From contig NZ_JARVTG010000002.1 of assembly GCF_029846635.1 (NCBI RefSeq), positions 558,001 to 622,000 on the forward strand: a stretch of DNA of 64,000 bases, given 5' to 3'. Origin of the DNA: Pokkaliibacter sp. MBI-7. GTDB lineage: Bacteria > Pseudomonadota > Gammaproteobacteria > Pseudomonadales > Balneatricaceae. The notes beneath the pieces were generated by a model that had not been told where the DNA came from, ran no database searches, and saw nothing but the letters and a program-made list of their open reading frames with translations. Below, piece after piece: positions 27,142-36,420 of this stretch (the first letter of the stretch is position 1; the number at the start of each line of letters is the position of its first letter). The position numbers and the translations under genes are program-made.

Positions 27142-29637
27142 TCAGGGCAGTGTTTTTAGGTATTCGCACATTTCAGCATAGGGCATTGGGCGGCAATAAT
27201 AGTAACCCTGCATGATGTCGCACCCCAGAGCGAGCAACGCCTTTACATGCTCTGCCTGCTCAACCCCTTCAGCCACCAGACCAAGGTTAAGGGATTTGGC
27301 CAGACTGATGATGGCTTCCACAATAGAGGCGTCGCTGGGGTCGGTCAGCATATCGCGAATAAAGCTCTGATCGATTTTAAGCACATCAATAGGGAAGCGT
27401 TTTAAGTAGGAAAGACTGGAATAGCCAGTTCCAAAGTCATCGATTGATATCTGTAATCCCAGTCTTTTAAGTTCGAGCAGTATCTGGCGTGATGTATCTG
27501 TATCTTTTGCCAGCACCCCTTCCGTAATTTCCAGCTCGACCTGGCTCGGTTTTATCATCGTTATTTCGAGTATGTTGCTTATATCCTCCTGGAAGTTTTC
27601 CTCCCTGAATTGAACCGCAGAAATATTGATGCACACTTTTATGTTGTGACCAGCCTGATGCCACGTATGAGCATCCTGACAGGCTTGCCTCATGACCCAT
27701 CTGCCAATGGGTATGATCAGCCCTGTTTCCTCTGCCAGAGGAATAAACTCAGCCGGTGAGATTACGTTTCCTTCTGGCCCTCGCAGCCTTAGTAATGCCT
27801 CAACACCAACAATTTTCTGCTGACGGGCATCGATTTTAGCCTGATAGAAAACCTGATAGAGCCCGCTATCCAGCGCCTGACGCATATGCTGTTCGAGGCG
27901 ATGACGAGCCAGCATGCTGGTCTCTATCTCCTGTGAGAAGAAGTGCCAGCGGTTTCTGCCTTCCTGTTTGGCTTTGTACATGGCGGAGTCGGCATGGCGG
28001 TACAGCGATTCGACATCAGAGCAGTCATCCGGGAAGAGACTGATCCCCATACTGATCGACAGGTCATACCGAGACGGTCCAACCCAGAAGGGTTCCTCCA
28101 TTGCCAGCATGATCTTTTCAGCGTGATAAGCCAGTTCATCAACAGAACCAATGTCAGGCAGCAGGATAATAAATTCATCACCTCCCTGACGGCTGACCGT
28201 ATCGGAAGTCCGCACTGCCTGTTTTAGCCGCGAGGCGACGTTTTGAATAAGCAGATCACCGACATGATGGCCGACCGAGTCATTAATGGTTTTGAAGTGA
28301 TCGATGTCGAGCAGCATCATCGCGGCTTTTTCCCGTTTGCTGCGGGCACTCTGTAATGCCCGCTCGGCGCGATCCTGCAGCAGCATACGGTTAGGTAAGT
28401 TAGTGAGCGCGTCGTGATTGGCGAGATGCGACATTTTCAACGCCATCGCGCGGGCTTCGCTCACATCATGAAAGACGATAATGGCTCCCTGAATGGCCCC
28501 TTCGCTGTCACGAATGGGCGCTGCTGAGTCTTCAACTTCAAAATCGCGCCCGTCGCGTCTGCGCAGGGACGAATCCAGCGCCATGCCTACGACCCGCTGT
28601 TCCTGCAGGGCAATGTAGATGGGGTTTCTCAGCTGGTATTTACCGCTGGAATCATGCAGTGGCATCACCTGTTCGATGGGCCTTCCCATGGCCTCACTCG
28701 AATACCATCCTGTCAGAGATTCAGCGATGGGGTTCATGAAGGTAACGCTGCCGGACGGATCCGTTGCAATCACTGCATCGCCAATGGAGTTCAATGTAAC
28801 GCGGAGATGTTCCTTTTCTGTGTGCAGGGCAGACTGGGCAGCTTTCAGTTCGGTAATGTCATGCAACAGCATGACCATGCCGCTGAACGTGCCATCAATC
28901 AGCGTCGGGACAAGGGATGCCTGAACGTGGTGAACCGTGCCGTTCGCCACTTTGACCGAGAGGTTTCTGCTGACCGTCTGCCCATCCCGTACCTGGTTCA
29001 GCACAGCGAGCAGTGCCGCGACATCCGTGCTGGCTACATCGGTGTGAGGAGCATCATTCAGGCTTCTGCCAATCACCTCGTGCAGAGGTTTTCCCAGCAT
29101 GGCGAGAGCAGGGTAACCAAACCATTGCCCGTTATGATCATTGGAGAAAATATTATTTAGCTGGCGGTCCCAATAGGCGACGAAGGCGGGAAGATGATGA
29201 ATGATGTCGTACAGTGTGCTTCTGGCCAGAGCGAGTTGTTGCCTTTCTCTTCGCAATGCCAGATGCGTTTTGACGCGGGCCTTAGCGATAAGCGCATTGA
29301 GGGGTTTATGCAGAAAATCCACACCACCGTATTCCAGCGCACGCAGCTCGTTTTCTGTTTCGCTGTGAGCAGTGACAAATATGATGGCAGTGTCTTTTAG
29401 CTGAGGATCATTTTTGATGACCTGACAGACTTCATACCCATTCATTCCCGGCATTTCGACATCCAGAAGGATGATGTCCGGGCGGCATCGATGGGCCATT
29501 GTTATGGCTTCTGCGCCACTGGTGGCGAAGAAAACCTCACCAAGCGACTCTACCGCGCTGTTGAGCGCTCTGACATTAGAGGGCTGGTCATCCACTATCA
29601 GAATGACGTCTGCTGTGTTCAGGAGTGAGTCCATCAT
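27142..29637 (-). CDS. Response regulator with PAS, GGDEF and EAL domains
   Basis: An 831-residue protein: receiver domain (about 10-125, LLDVEMPG acceptor), two PAS domains (about 140-255 and 265-385), GGDEF (about 395-555, intact GGDEF, with an RTSD inhibitory site five residues before it) and EAL (about 570-825, with EALLRL, ITEGVL and DDFGTGYSS). Both catalytic halves look intact, so it could make or hydrolyse cyclic di-GMP. The frame is open 66 codons further upstream, but ATG at 29637 with GAGGGA is where the receiver begins. It is the first gene of a three-gene operon. Confidence 0.92.
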   Translation of the reverse strand: MMDSLLNTADVILIVDDQPSNVRALNSAVESLGEVFFATSGAEAITMAHRCRPDIILLDVEMPGMNGYEVCQVIKNDPQLKDTAIIFVTAHSETENELRALEYGGVDFLHKPLNALIAKARVKTHLALRRERQQLALARSTLYDIIHHLPAFVAYWDRQLNNIFSNDHNGQWFGYPALAMLGKPLHEVIGRSLNDAPHTDVASTDVAALLAVLNQVRDGQTVSRNLSVKVANGTVHHVQASLVPTLIDGTFSGMVMLLHDITELKAAQSALHTEKEHLRVTLNSIGDAVIATDPSGSVTFMNPIAESLTGWYSSEAMGRPIEQVMPLHDSSGKYQLRNPIYIALQEQRVVGMALDSSLRRRDGRDFEVEDSAAPIRDSEGAIQGAIIVFHDVSEARAMALKMSHLANHDALTNLPNRMLLQDRAERALQSARSKREKAAMMLLDIDHFKTINDSVGHHVGDLLIQNVASRLKQAVRTSDTVSRQGGDEFIILLPDIGSVDELAYHAEKIMLAMEEPFWVGPSRYDLSISMGISLFPDDCSDVESLYRHADSAMYKAKQEGRNRWHFFSQEIETSMLARHRLEQHMRQALDSGLYQVFYQAKIDARQQKIVGVEALLRLRGPEGNVISPAEFIPLAEETGLIIPIGRWVMRQACQDAHTWHQAGHNIKVCINISAVQFREENFQEDISNILEITMIKPSQVELEITEGVLAKDTDTSRQILLELKRLGLQISIDDFGTGYSSLSYLKRFPIDVLKIDQSFIRDMLTDPSDASIVEAIISLAKSLNLGLVAEGVEQAEHVKALLALGCDIMQGYYYCRPMPYAEMCEYLKTLP

Positions 29638-30190
29638 CGAAAATTCCCTCGCCTGAGCTGCTCCGGCTGCAGCGTTATTGACAGGCACTGACTGGCCTGC
29701 CAGGGCTATGAACAAGCATAGCTGTAAATATCCAGAAACAAGTAGCGCCTCGAGCACTGATGCAATTCTGGCAGTCGCTACGTAGCGCTGCCGCTCTGCG
29801 TTGCCTGGCCTGGCCTGTGTATATATAAAGCTCACTCCCGGTACTGCAACGATCCGCGCCGTTGATCAGGCTTTTAGGCCCGGACTGCAAGTAAGCGCTG
29901 TATCAGCCACGTCAGCGGCTGCCGGATACGGTGCTTCTGCCGATTAAGAAACCACACCATTTGCAGCAGGGCAGAGGGTAGTTGTTGCCGGGTTTATCAT
30001 CCCAGTAAATGCCCCACGAATGCGCCCACGGCTCAGCGCATCAACCTCTCGACACCATGACCAAAACATACAGACACCGATATAGATAGCGCATTAGTTA
30101 GTTATACCGTTTTCTTAAATGGTAAACACTTAATCAGTCTGGCTGGTTCGGATGTCTGCAACGGCTGTACAGGGTGAGGAGAGGGCGGGC
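29638..30190. other. 550-bp intergenic region without a gene
   Basis: It lies upstream of the signalling operon and past the end of the LysR gene at 30191. Nothing with coding character is seen once the operon's first start is set at 29637. It should contain the operon promoter. The 30060-30130 part is AT-rich with no recognisable repeat. Confidence 0.4.
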
Positions 30191-31099
30191 TTAATCCGCT
30201 GTGCCCGCCATTTTCTCGACCAGATAATCAACGAATACCCGCACCCGGGCAGGCATGTTCTTCCCGCCAATAAATACCGCGTGAATCACCTCGCGATCCT
30301 GCGGATTGAAGTCTTCCAGCAGCGGCACCAGCCGGCCACTGGCCAGCGCCTCCTTGATGTGGAAGTTACCGACACGGGTTATGCCCATGCCTTGCAGCGC
30401 CAGTTCCACCAGGGTTTCGCCGTTATTGGCGGTGAGATTGCCTTTGACCGGCAACATGAACTCTTCGCCATCCTGACGAAAGGGCCAGCCCGGCTCAAGG
30501 CGGCGGAAACTGAAGTCCAGGCAGTTGAAACGTTGCAGATCGGCCGGGGTCTGCGGTATTCCGGCGTGGGCCAGATACTCAGGTGAGGCCACTACCGTGC
30601 GGCCCGTATCACCGAGACGGCGGGCATTCAGGGTGCTGTCAGGGAGCTGGCCAAAGCGGATAGCGACGTCGGCGTCACCGCCGAGCACATCACTGATCAG
30701 GTCGCTGACTTCCACTTCGATACGAATATCGGGATAACGGGCAAGAAACTCGCCCAGTAACGGCACGACAGTCAGGCGGCTGTGCGCCGTTGCCGTGCTG
30801 ACCTTGATCAGCCCGCTGGGGCGGGCACGTTTGGCGATGGCCTCTTCGGTATCTTCCAGATCTTTGAGAATCCGGCGTGCTGCCAGCGCATAGGATTCGC
30901 CTTCACTGGTCAGGCGCAGCGCCCGTGTGGTGCGAACAATCAGTTGCACACCCAGTCGCTTTTCGATGCGGCTGACGATCCGGCTGACTGCCGACGGCGT
31001 CAGATCGAGGTTACGGGCCGCGCCACTCAGGCTGCCAGCGCAGGCGATGGCGAGAAAGGTCTCCAGCTCGGCGGTCTTATCGGTTCTTCCTGTTTTCAT
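30191..31099 (-). CDS. LysR-family transcriptional regulator
   Basis: A 302-residue LysR regulator with ELETFLAIACAGSLSGAARNLDLTPSAVSRIVSRIEKRLG as DNA-binding domain. The subgroup, with SAVSRIVSRIE, resembles regulators placed next to MFS exporters (DhcR/AaeR-like). Start at ATG 31099; no clear Shine-Dalgarno sequence precedes it. It is divergent from the MFS gene at 31219, which it likely controls, with about 120 bp between them. Confidence 0.87.
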   Translation of the reverse strand: MKTGRTDKTAELETFLAIACAGSLSGAARNLDLTPSAVSRIVSRIEKRLGVQLIVRTTRALRLTSEGESYALAARRILKDLEDTEEAIAKRARPSGLIKVSTATAHSRLTVVPLLGEFLARYPDIRIEVEVSDLISDVLGGDADVAIRFGQLPDSTLNARRLGDTGRTVVASPEYLAHAGIPQTPADLQRFNCLDFSFRRLEPGWPFRQDGEEFMLPVKGNLTANNGETLVELALQGMGITRVGNFHIKEALASGRLVPLLEDFNPQDREVIHAVFIGGKNMPARVRVFVDYLVEKMAGTAD

Positions 31100-31218
31100 T
31101 TTTGATTTATTCGCAAAAGTGAATGACCGCAATCATGGCTACTCAGGCTTTTGCCCGTCAACTATATTCCGTCCAAGCAAAAATATTGCGCACATGCACA
31201 AATTCAACGAGGTTCATC

Positions 31219-32388
31219 ATGAAGATAAATCCGCCCTTACTGGCACTGGCCGTCGGTGCCTTCGGCATAGGGGTGACGGAGTTTTCCCCCATGGGTATGT
31301 TGCCGGTGATCGCTGACGATCTTGGCGTTTCCATTCCGGTGGCTGGTCTGCTGATCAGCGCATACGCCTTCGGTGTGCTGATCGGCGCGCCGATCATGAC
31401 GCTGCTGTTTGCCAATATGTCCCGTCGCCGCCTGTTATTGCTGTCTATGGCTATCTTTACGGTTGGCAATTTCATCTCGGCGCTGGCTGACAGCTACGCC
31501 GCACTGATGGTGGGCCGTATTATCACGTCGTTTAACCACGGTGCGTTCTTTGGTGTCGGAGCGGTGGTGGCTACCAACATCGTGCCGCCCGACAAGCGTG
31601 CCGGTGCGGTAGCGGCCATGTTCTCCGGGCTGACCATCGCGACGGTGGGAGGCGTACCACTGGCGACGTTTATTGGTGAAACCATTGGCTGGCGCATCGC
31701 ATTCTTCGGTATTGCCGTGATTGGCGTCATTACCATGCTGGCACTGCGGGTGTCCCTGCCACCGCTCGCCAACGAAGGCAAAGCCGATATGCGGGCGGAG
31801 CTGAAAGTGCTGGGCAAAGGCCCGGTGTTGGCAGCGCTGCTACTGACCGTGGTGGGCGCCAGCTCGATGTTTACTGTGTTTACTTACATCGCCCCGATCC
31901 TGCGTGAGGAGACTCAGGCATCTACCTTCTTTGTGACGTCCATGCTGGTGCTGTACGGGCTGGGTCTGACCGTGGGTAATGTTCTGGGTGGCCGCTTTGC
32001 CGATAAATCACTGGATGGCACGCTGATCGCGTCGTTGCTGGCAGTGATTGTGCTGCTGGTGATATTTGCCGGCACGATGACCTCAGAATGGATCGTGGCG
32101 CCGCTGATTTTCTTCTGGGGTGTGGCGAGCTTTGCACTGGTGCCGCCGTTGCAGTCGATGGTGGTGCAGGAAGCCGCGGAAGCGCCCAATCTGGCCTCGG
32201 CCATGAACATCGGTGCGTTTAATCTGGGTAATGCCTTTGGCGCCGCACTGGGTGGCGGAGTGATCAGCGTGGGGCTTGGGCTGCCTGCTGTTGCACTGGC
32301 TGGTGCGGCGACGGCACTGGTAGGGCTGATCTTGCTGCTGTTGATTCGCCGTGGACGCGGAAGTGCGGTGGTAGCCGAAGCCTGCTGA
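31219..32388 (+). CDS. MFS transporter (DHA1, AraJ-like)
   Basis: A 389-residue MFS permease with 12 hydrophobic segments. The opening LALAVGAFGIGVTEFSPMGMLPVIADDLGVS and the loop ANMSRRRLLLLSM are typical of the AraJ/YdhP-like DHA1 exporters. Start ATG 31219 has GAGG six bases upstream. It is divergent from the LysR regulator and followed by a strong terminator at 32412-32446. Substrate unknown. Confidence 0.88.
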   Translation: MKINPPLLALAVGAFGIGVTEFSPMGMLPVIADDLGVSIPVAGLLISAYAFGVLIGAPIMTLLFANMSRRRLLLLSMAIFTVGNFISALADSYAALMVGRIITSFNHGAFFGVGAVVATNIVPPDKRAGAVAAMFSGLTIATVGGVPLATFIGETIGWRIAFFGIAVIGVITMLALRVSLPPLANEGKADMRAELKVLGKGPVLAALLLTVVGASSMFTVFTYIAPILREETQASTFFVTSMLVLYGLGLTVGNVLGGRFADKSLDGTLIASLLAVIVLLVIFAGTMTSEWIVAPLIFFWGVASFALVPPLQSMVVQEAAEAPNLASAMNIGAFNLGNAFGAALGGGVISVGLGLPAVALAGAATALVGLILLLLIRRGRGSAVVAEAC

Positions 32389-32411
32389 GAAGGGTGATGC
32401 GTGATAAAAAG

Positions 32412-32446
32412 AAACGGCGCGATGGTAAAACATCGCGCCGTTTTCG
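32412..32446 (+). terminator. Rho-independent terminator after MFS gene
   Basis: AAACGGCGCGATG (32412-32424) pairs with CATCGCGCCGTTT (32431-32443), followed by T-rich sequence. The 24-bp distance from the MFS stop fits its terminator. Confidence 0.85.
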
Positions 32447-32507
32447 TTTTGCTGAGATCGATGAGGGAATGCAGCTCGTCAATGTCGAGTAAGGTCTGCT
32501 GAATAGG

Positions 32508-32550
32508 TACAAAATATCCGGCATCTAATGAAGAATACCGGGTTTTCCTG
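32508..32550. repeat. Left copy of direct repeat flanking the pore-forming protein gene
   Basis: AAAATATCCGGCATCTAATG then AAGAATACCGGGTTTTCCT. The same arrangement recurs at about 34285-34325 (AAAAATCCGGCACCCAATG, GCATACCGGATCTTCTT). About four of five positions agree over some 38 bp. The rest of the 32447-32961 stretch is AT-rich with no gene; it should contain the promoter of the gene at 32962. Confidence 0.55.
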
Positions 32551-32961
32551 AAATTCATCGTAAGGTGACACACCCTAACCGAACAAAATTAGGGCAAACC
32601 CTGAATGTTGAATGACTTAGCCAGCGTTGTTTGCTCTGGAAGTACATGGAACAAGTGACGCCTAGTTGGCACTGGCTTATTCGCAGGGTTATTTTTTTAA
32701 ATATTTTTTTTATCTAAAAAATCAATGCGTTGGTCTCTTTTTTAAAATTAGTAAGGGCAGTATCGGGGTCAATAAGCCCTCATCAGCTCGACATGGTCTA
32801 ATGATTTTCCTACATTACCCATGATTGATACTTTTTATCGTGTCCATAAAAAATACAAAGACTTTAATTTAATAGATGTAAATGAGCGTAAAAAGCACAG
32901 GCTGCTTTGCTGGGTGGTCCTGGCGGTCTGGCTATGAACCATAATAAACAGGAGACCTGCA

Positions 32962-34029
32962 ATGTCAGACAAACCGAAAACAGTTGAAGATGCCATTCTC
33001 GAAAGCGTGGTCACTCATACCGTTGGCACGAACGGTGGGAGTGAATTTGCCGAGGATATCCATGTACTCAAATCGGGCGCTATTTCAAAAATTGAAATAC
33101 GTTCCGGCGCCGAGATAGACAATATTATCGTCTACTACGGTGATGTTCCCGGCAAACATCATGGCGGCAGCAAAGGGTCGCCAAGAACGCCTTTTGCCAT
33201 TCCAAGAGGGTATGACATCTACCGGATCGAGGGGCGCGCCGGGGAACGGGTGGACCAGTTGCGTTTTGTTGCCAAAACGGCAGACGGCAGCCAGGTGATC
33301 TCCTCCGAGCTTTTCGGTGGCGGCGGCGGTAGCCCCTTCACTTTCGATGAATCGGACAGAGGGCTGGTGCTTCGCCAAATTCGGGGCCGAAGCGGTGGTC
33401 GTATCGATAAGTTGCGCTTTGACTTTGGTTATCCCGTGCGGATAGAAAATGTCGAGGTTGACGAGCCGGCCCTGATAGCCCAGCTGAAAAAAGGTTCGCT
33501 CAAGTCGATCAACTCCATCACCTTTGAAAACAACTCGGACGAGAGCACCTCCGCAGCCTACTCGGATACCACCTCCGAGACCCATTCCCAGACCATTACC
33601 CGCACCCATACCGTCAATGCCATGATGGGGTACAGCTACGTCATCGGTGCCAAAGCCAGCTTTAAAATGGGGGAGATCTCCGCCACCCAAACCTTCAACT
33701 TTCAGTTCAGTTACCAGTACGCCTATGGTGTGCAAGAGACTGACAGCAAATCCTACGCGCACACGTGGAACGCCAATATTCCTTGCCCCGCGCGGAAAAG
33801 GACCACGGCGTCTATTCAGGTGCTGGAAGCGGCGCTGAAAGATGTACCATTCACTTATGACATCGTTTTCTATGAAAACATCAATGGCAAAATGGTCGAG
33901 AAGTACCGCTTCACCGAATCTGCCACCATGTCCGGTACGGTGCCCTCCCAAAGCCTGATTGTCGAAATTGACAGCGAAGACATCTTGGAAACCGAAGGCT
34001 TGGAGCCGGGCTTCCGCATTGTGCGTTAA
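32962..34029 (+). CDS. Jacalin-like lectin / aerolysin-type pore-forming protein
   Basis: A 355-residue protein with two parts. Residues about 15-165 show the beta-prism repeats of a jacalin-like lectin: VGTNGGSEFAED, GAISKIEIRSGAEIDNI, then GGGGGSPFTFDES and IRGRSGGRIDKLRFDFG. Residues about 175-350 have the alternating Ser/Thr pattern of aerolysin-like beta-pore modules (SDTTSETHSQTITRTHTVN, FKMGEISATQTFNFQFSY, ETDSKSYAHTWNANIP, VPFTYDIVF). The layout is like fish Dln1/natterin-type and fungal lectin toxins. No signal peptide is present. AGGAG precedes the ATG. The gene is isolated, with AT-rich flanks and a direct repeat on both sides. Target and release route are unknown. Confidence 0.82.
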   Translation: MSDKPKTVEDAILESVVTHTVGTNGGSEFAEDIHVLKSGAISKIEIRSGAEIDNIIVYYGDVPGKHHGGSKGSPRTPFAIPRGYDIYRIEGRAGERVDQLRFVAKTADGSQVISSELFGGGGGSPFTFDESDRGLVLRQIRGRSGGRIDKLRFDFGYPVRIENVEVDEPALIAQLKKGSLKSINSITFENNSDESTSAAYSDTTSETHSQTITRTHTVNAMMGYSYVIGAKASFKMGEISATQTFNFQFSYQYAYGVQETDSKSYAHTWNANIPCPARKRTTASIQVLEAALKDVPFTYDIVFYENINGKMVEKYRFTESATMSGTVPSQSLIVEIDSEDILETEGLEPGFRIVR

Positions 34030-34107
34030 CCCCCCGGTGCGGGTGACTGATGCTGCTCACTTAAGTGGAGCCGCTTTACGGTTCACCGGATAGCGGGGTT
34101 TGGACGT

Positions 34108-34145
34108 CATGACCGTCCCCGGCCTCGAAGGTCGAGGACGGTCAT
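34108..34145. terminator. Long hairpin downstream of pore-forming protein gene
   Basis: ATGACCGTCCCCGGCCT pairs with GGTCGAGGACGGTCAT around CGAA with two mismatches; CTTTG follows. It is probably the terminator of the gene ending at 34029. Confidence 0.6.
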
Positions 34146-34283
34146 CTTTGAACAAACTCGACACTCCCGCTTTTAGTTCCGAGAGCCGTGCCCCCGTTAT
34201 CGATACCGACTGCGCCGCTGCCATTACGATCAGTTGGGCACGATATACTGACAAGCCGGTTTAAAGCGGATCAGGCGCGGTGC

Positions 34284-34326
34284 GCAAAAATCCGGCACCC
34301 AATGCAGCATACCGGATCTTCTTAAG
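34284..34326. repeat. Right copy of direct repeat flanking the pore-forming protein gene
   Basis: This is the counterpart of 32508-32550 in the same orientation. Within it, ATCCGG and CCGGAT are perfect inverted arms, so each copy can also form a stem-loop. It lies 22 bp before the stop of the convergent DsbA-like gene. The remaining 34030-34347 sequence shows no gene. Confidence 0.55.
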
Positions 34327-34347
34327 CCTCAGTGTTATGCCGAAAGT

Positions 34348-35016
34348 TCAGGCCCTGAGCGCATTGGCAATCATTTCCAGCAGTGCCGCTTTGTCCTGAT
34401 AGAGCGCGCCGCCGCTGACCACACCGTACTGTTCGCCGCGGGTCACCACTAACTGAGGGACGCCCTGAATACCCAGCTGCTGCATCAGTTGCTGCGCCTG
34501 CCCGATGCGGGCATCGCGTTGCGCGATCAGCGCGCTGTCCTGCAGTTTTGCCAGCCAGTCCTGCTGTGAGAGGGTCATGCCCTGTTGTTCAGCAACCTGC
34601 TGACACACCGCCGCAACGACTTCGGCCTTGCTGGTATCCAGCCCATCTACATAGCGAGCCAGCTGCAGGGCATGCAGCACGCGGGCTTCAAGTGCAGGGG
34701 CAAGCTCCGCGGCAGCGGTCATGGCAATGCTGGCATAGCCTGAGTCAAAACGAACATCTGAGCTGTGCAGCACATTCTGCAGATACGCCTCGGTGAAGCG
34801 TTGGCCTGTCATCTTTTCGATCCGCTGATCGTTCTGCCAGGCGTAAGCGGCAAAATCACGGCTCATGGGGCGGGCACCCGATCCGGAGAACAGCCCGGAT
34901 GGCATCAGTTCCAGCTGCTGCGGATAGTGTTCAGCCAGCGTGGCCAGGGCAGGCGCACTGGCATAGCACCAGCCACAGAACGGGTCGAAGAAATACAGCA
35001 GACGGATATCGCTCAC
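34348..35016 (-). CDS. DsbA-family thioredoxin-fold oxidoreductase
   Basis: A 222-residue thioredoxin-fold protein with active site Cys14-Gly-Trp-Cys17 (FFDPFCGWCYA) at the N-terminus, a central helical insertion, and the cis-proline loop GVPQLVV near residue 185. It has no signal peptide, so it is a cytoplasmic DsbA-like protein of the FrnE/HCCA-isomerase type rather than periplasmic DsbA. It may act on disulfides or glutathione conjugates. It is a single gene, divergent from the cyclase-family gene. Confidence 0.87.
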   Translation of the reverse strand: MSDIRLLYFFDPFCGWCYASAPALATLAEHYPQQLELMPSGLFSGSGARPMSRDFAAYAWQNDQRIEKMTGQRFTEAYLQNVLHSSDVRFDSGYASIAMTAAAELAPALEARVLHALQLARYVDGLDTSKAEVVAAVCQQVAEQQGMTLSQQDWLAKLQDSALIAQRDARIGQAQQLMQQLGIQGVPQLVVTRGEQYGVVSGGALYQDKAALLEMIANALRA

Positions 35017-35255
35017 GGCAACTACCTATGGGAAGGGAAAACAGGGAGCCAGTGTAAAGCAGCATTGAACTGGCAAATAGCGCAGATCAGTGAAGGGATT
35101 GTTGCGTATTCAGAGCAAACGAAGCGGGAACTGGCAAGGTTAAGCGCAGTCTGTGCAGATAACCTCTCTCTTTTGGCTGATATTCGGGCGGTGCGCTTTT
35201 GTGTAATTTGAAGACGCTGTGTATCGGCACAGATTAATCGCAAGAGGGAAATGCA

Positions 35256-36182
35256 ATGAAGAGAGCCACACTGGCCTTTGCCGTCTTATCCGCTCTGGGC
35301 ATGATGGGTACGGCGTATGCCGCTGAGGAACCCGGATTGTGGGCGGTATACAACTCCGCCCTGAAGAATGCCCGTTACGTTGACATGACACACACCATCA
35401 CACCGCACATTCCGGTGTGGGCCGGATTCAGTGACTCTCGCTTTGCGCCAGCCAAAGCCGGTGTGGATATGGACGGTTTTGCCACCAAAGGCGAAGCCTA
35501 CACCTATGCCAAACATGGGTTTGAGGCCACGGAATACGTACTGAAGACCGACCAGCTCGGCACCCAGCTTGATCCTCCCGCTCACTGGGCACCGGAGTAC
35601 GCCGCCATTGACGAAATTCCCGCTTCCTACGCGGTGCGCCCTCTGGTGGTGATCTCCATCGTTGAGCAGGTGAACGAAGATCCCAACTACGCGCTGCAGG
35701 TGTCCGACATTGAAGCGTGGGAGAAACAGCATGGCACCATCCCCGAAGGTTCGGTGGTCTTTGTTCGCTCTGACTGGTCAAAGCGCTGGCCTGACCCGGA
35801 GCTGGCCAGGTTGACACAGTTCCCCGGCGTATCACTGGCCGCGCTTAAGTTCCTGCACGAGCAGAGACATATTTTGTTCCACGGCCATGAGCCGCTGGAT
35901 ACCGACTCCACCCCGACGCTGGAGGGCGAGCACTGGCTGATGCACAACGGCTATGCGCAGGCCGAAGGCGTCGCCAATCTGGATAAAGTGCCGGAAACAG
36001 GCGCACTGGTGGCGATAGGCTACCCGAAGTTTGGTGGCGGCCTTGGCGGTTATGCCCGTTATATCGCCATCTGCCCGGCAGACTGGCAGTACGGTGTGAA
36101 AGCCGGGGAGGGCGATGTGCCGTTACCCAAGTTTGATAAGCCTCTGCACTACGATGAACAGCAGGGAATGCGTGTGCGCTAA
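35256..36182 (+). CDS. Secreted cyclase-family (KynB-like) metallohydrolase
   Basis: A 308-residue protein with a signal peptide (MKRATLAFAVLSALGMMGTAYA). The mature part belongs to the cyclase/kynurenine-formamidase fold: DMTHTITPHIPVW, the metal site region LGTQLDPPAHW (normally HxGTHxDxPxH; here Q replaces one His) and HGHEPLDTDST. It should hydrolyse amides or lactones in the periplasm. The Gln in the metal motif may indicate altered activity. A terminator follows at 36209-36240. No pathway partner is adjacent. Confidence 0.82.
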   Translation: MKRATLAFAVLSALGMMGTAYAAEEPGLWAVYNSALKNARYVDMTHTITPHIPVWAGFSDSRFAPAKAGVDMDGFATKGEAYTYAKHGFEATEYVLKTDQLGTQLDPPAHWAPEYAAIDEIPASYAVRPLVVISIVEQVNEDPNYALQVSDIEAWEKQHGTIPEGSVVFVRSDWSKRWPDPELARLTQFPGVSLAALKFLHEQRHILFHGHEPLDTDSTPTLEGEHWLMHNGYAQAEGVANLDKVPETGALVAIGYPKFGGGLGGYARYIAICPADWQYGVKAGEGDVPLPKFDKPLHYDEQQGMRVR

Positions 36183-36208
36183 CCTGCCTCTTTACCCCTG
36201 TTGATGTG

Positions 36209-36240
36209 AGCCGGAGCCTCAGGCTGCTCCGGCTTCTTTA
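36209..36240 (+). terminator. Terminator after cyclase-family gene
   Basis: AGCCGGAGC (36209-36217) pairs with GCTCCGGCT (36226-36234), then TCTTTA. It is 27 bp past the stop. Confidence 0.75.
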
Positions 36241-36375
36241 CCCATCACCGATACTCCTGCCCGCACTCACTTTCTCTTTGATTGGATGGAACTTTTTTAA
36301 CTCCTTTTCTGCCTCCTTTTTCTACCTACGGCGCGAACTGCTTACTTCTTAAACGTTTATATAAATACAAGTTGA

Positions 36376-36394
36376 AATGAGAAGTCTTAGCATT
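36376..36394. promoter_or_regulatory. Candidate Fur box upstream of the FecB-like gene
   Basis: AATGAGAAGTCTTAGCATT is a 9-1-9 imperfect palindrome; 14 of 18 informative positions agree with the common Fur box form AATGAGAATNATTCTCATT. It lies about 200 bp before the start at 36596. Iron control would fit the transporter downstream. Confidence 0.4.
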
Positions 36395-36420
36395 CATAGT
36401 TTGCCGTCCCAAATGTTTGC

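Noticed and set aside
29638..29835. 66-codon extension of the REC-PAS-GGDEF-EAL protein
   Set aside because: The receiver domain begins directly after ATG 29637, which has a ribosome-binding site. The extension has no domain similarity.
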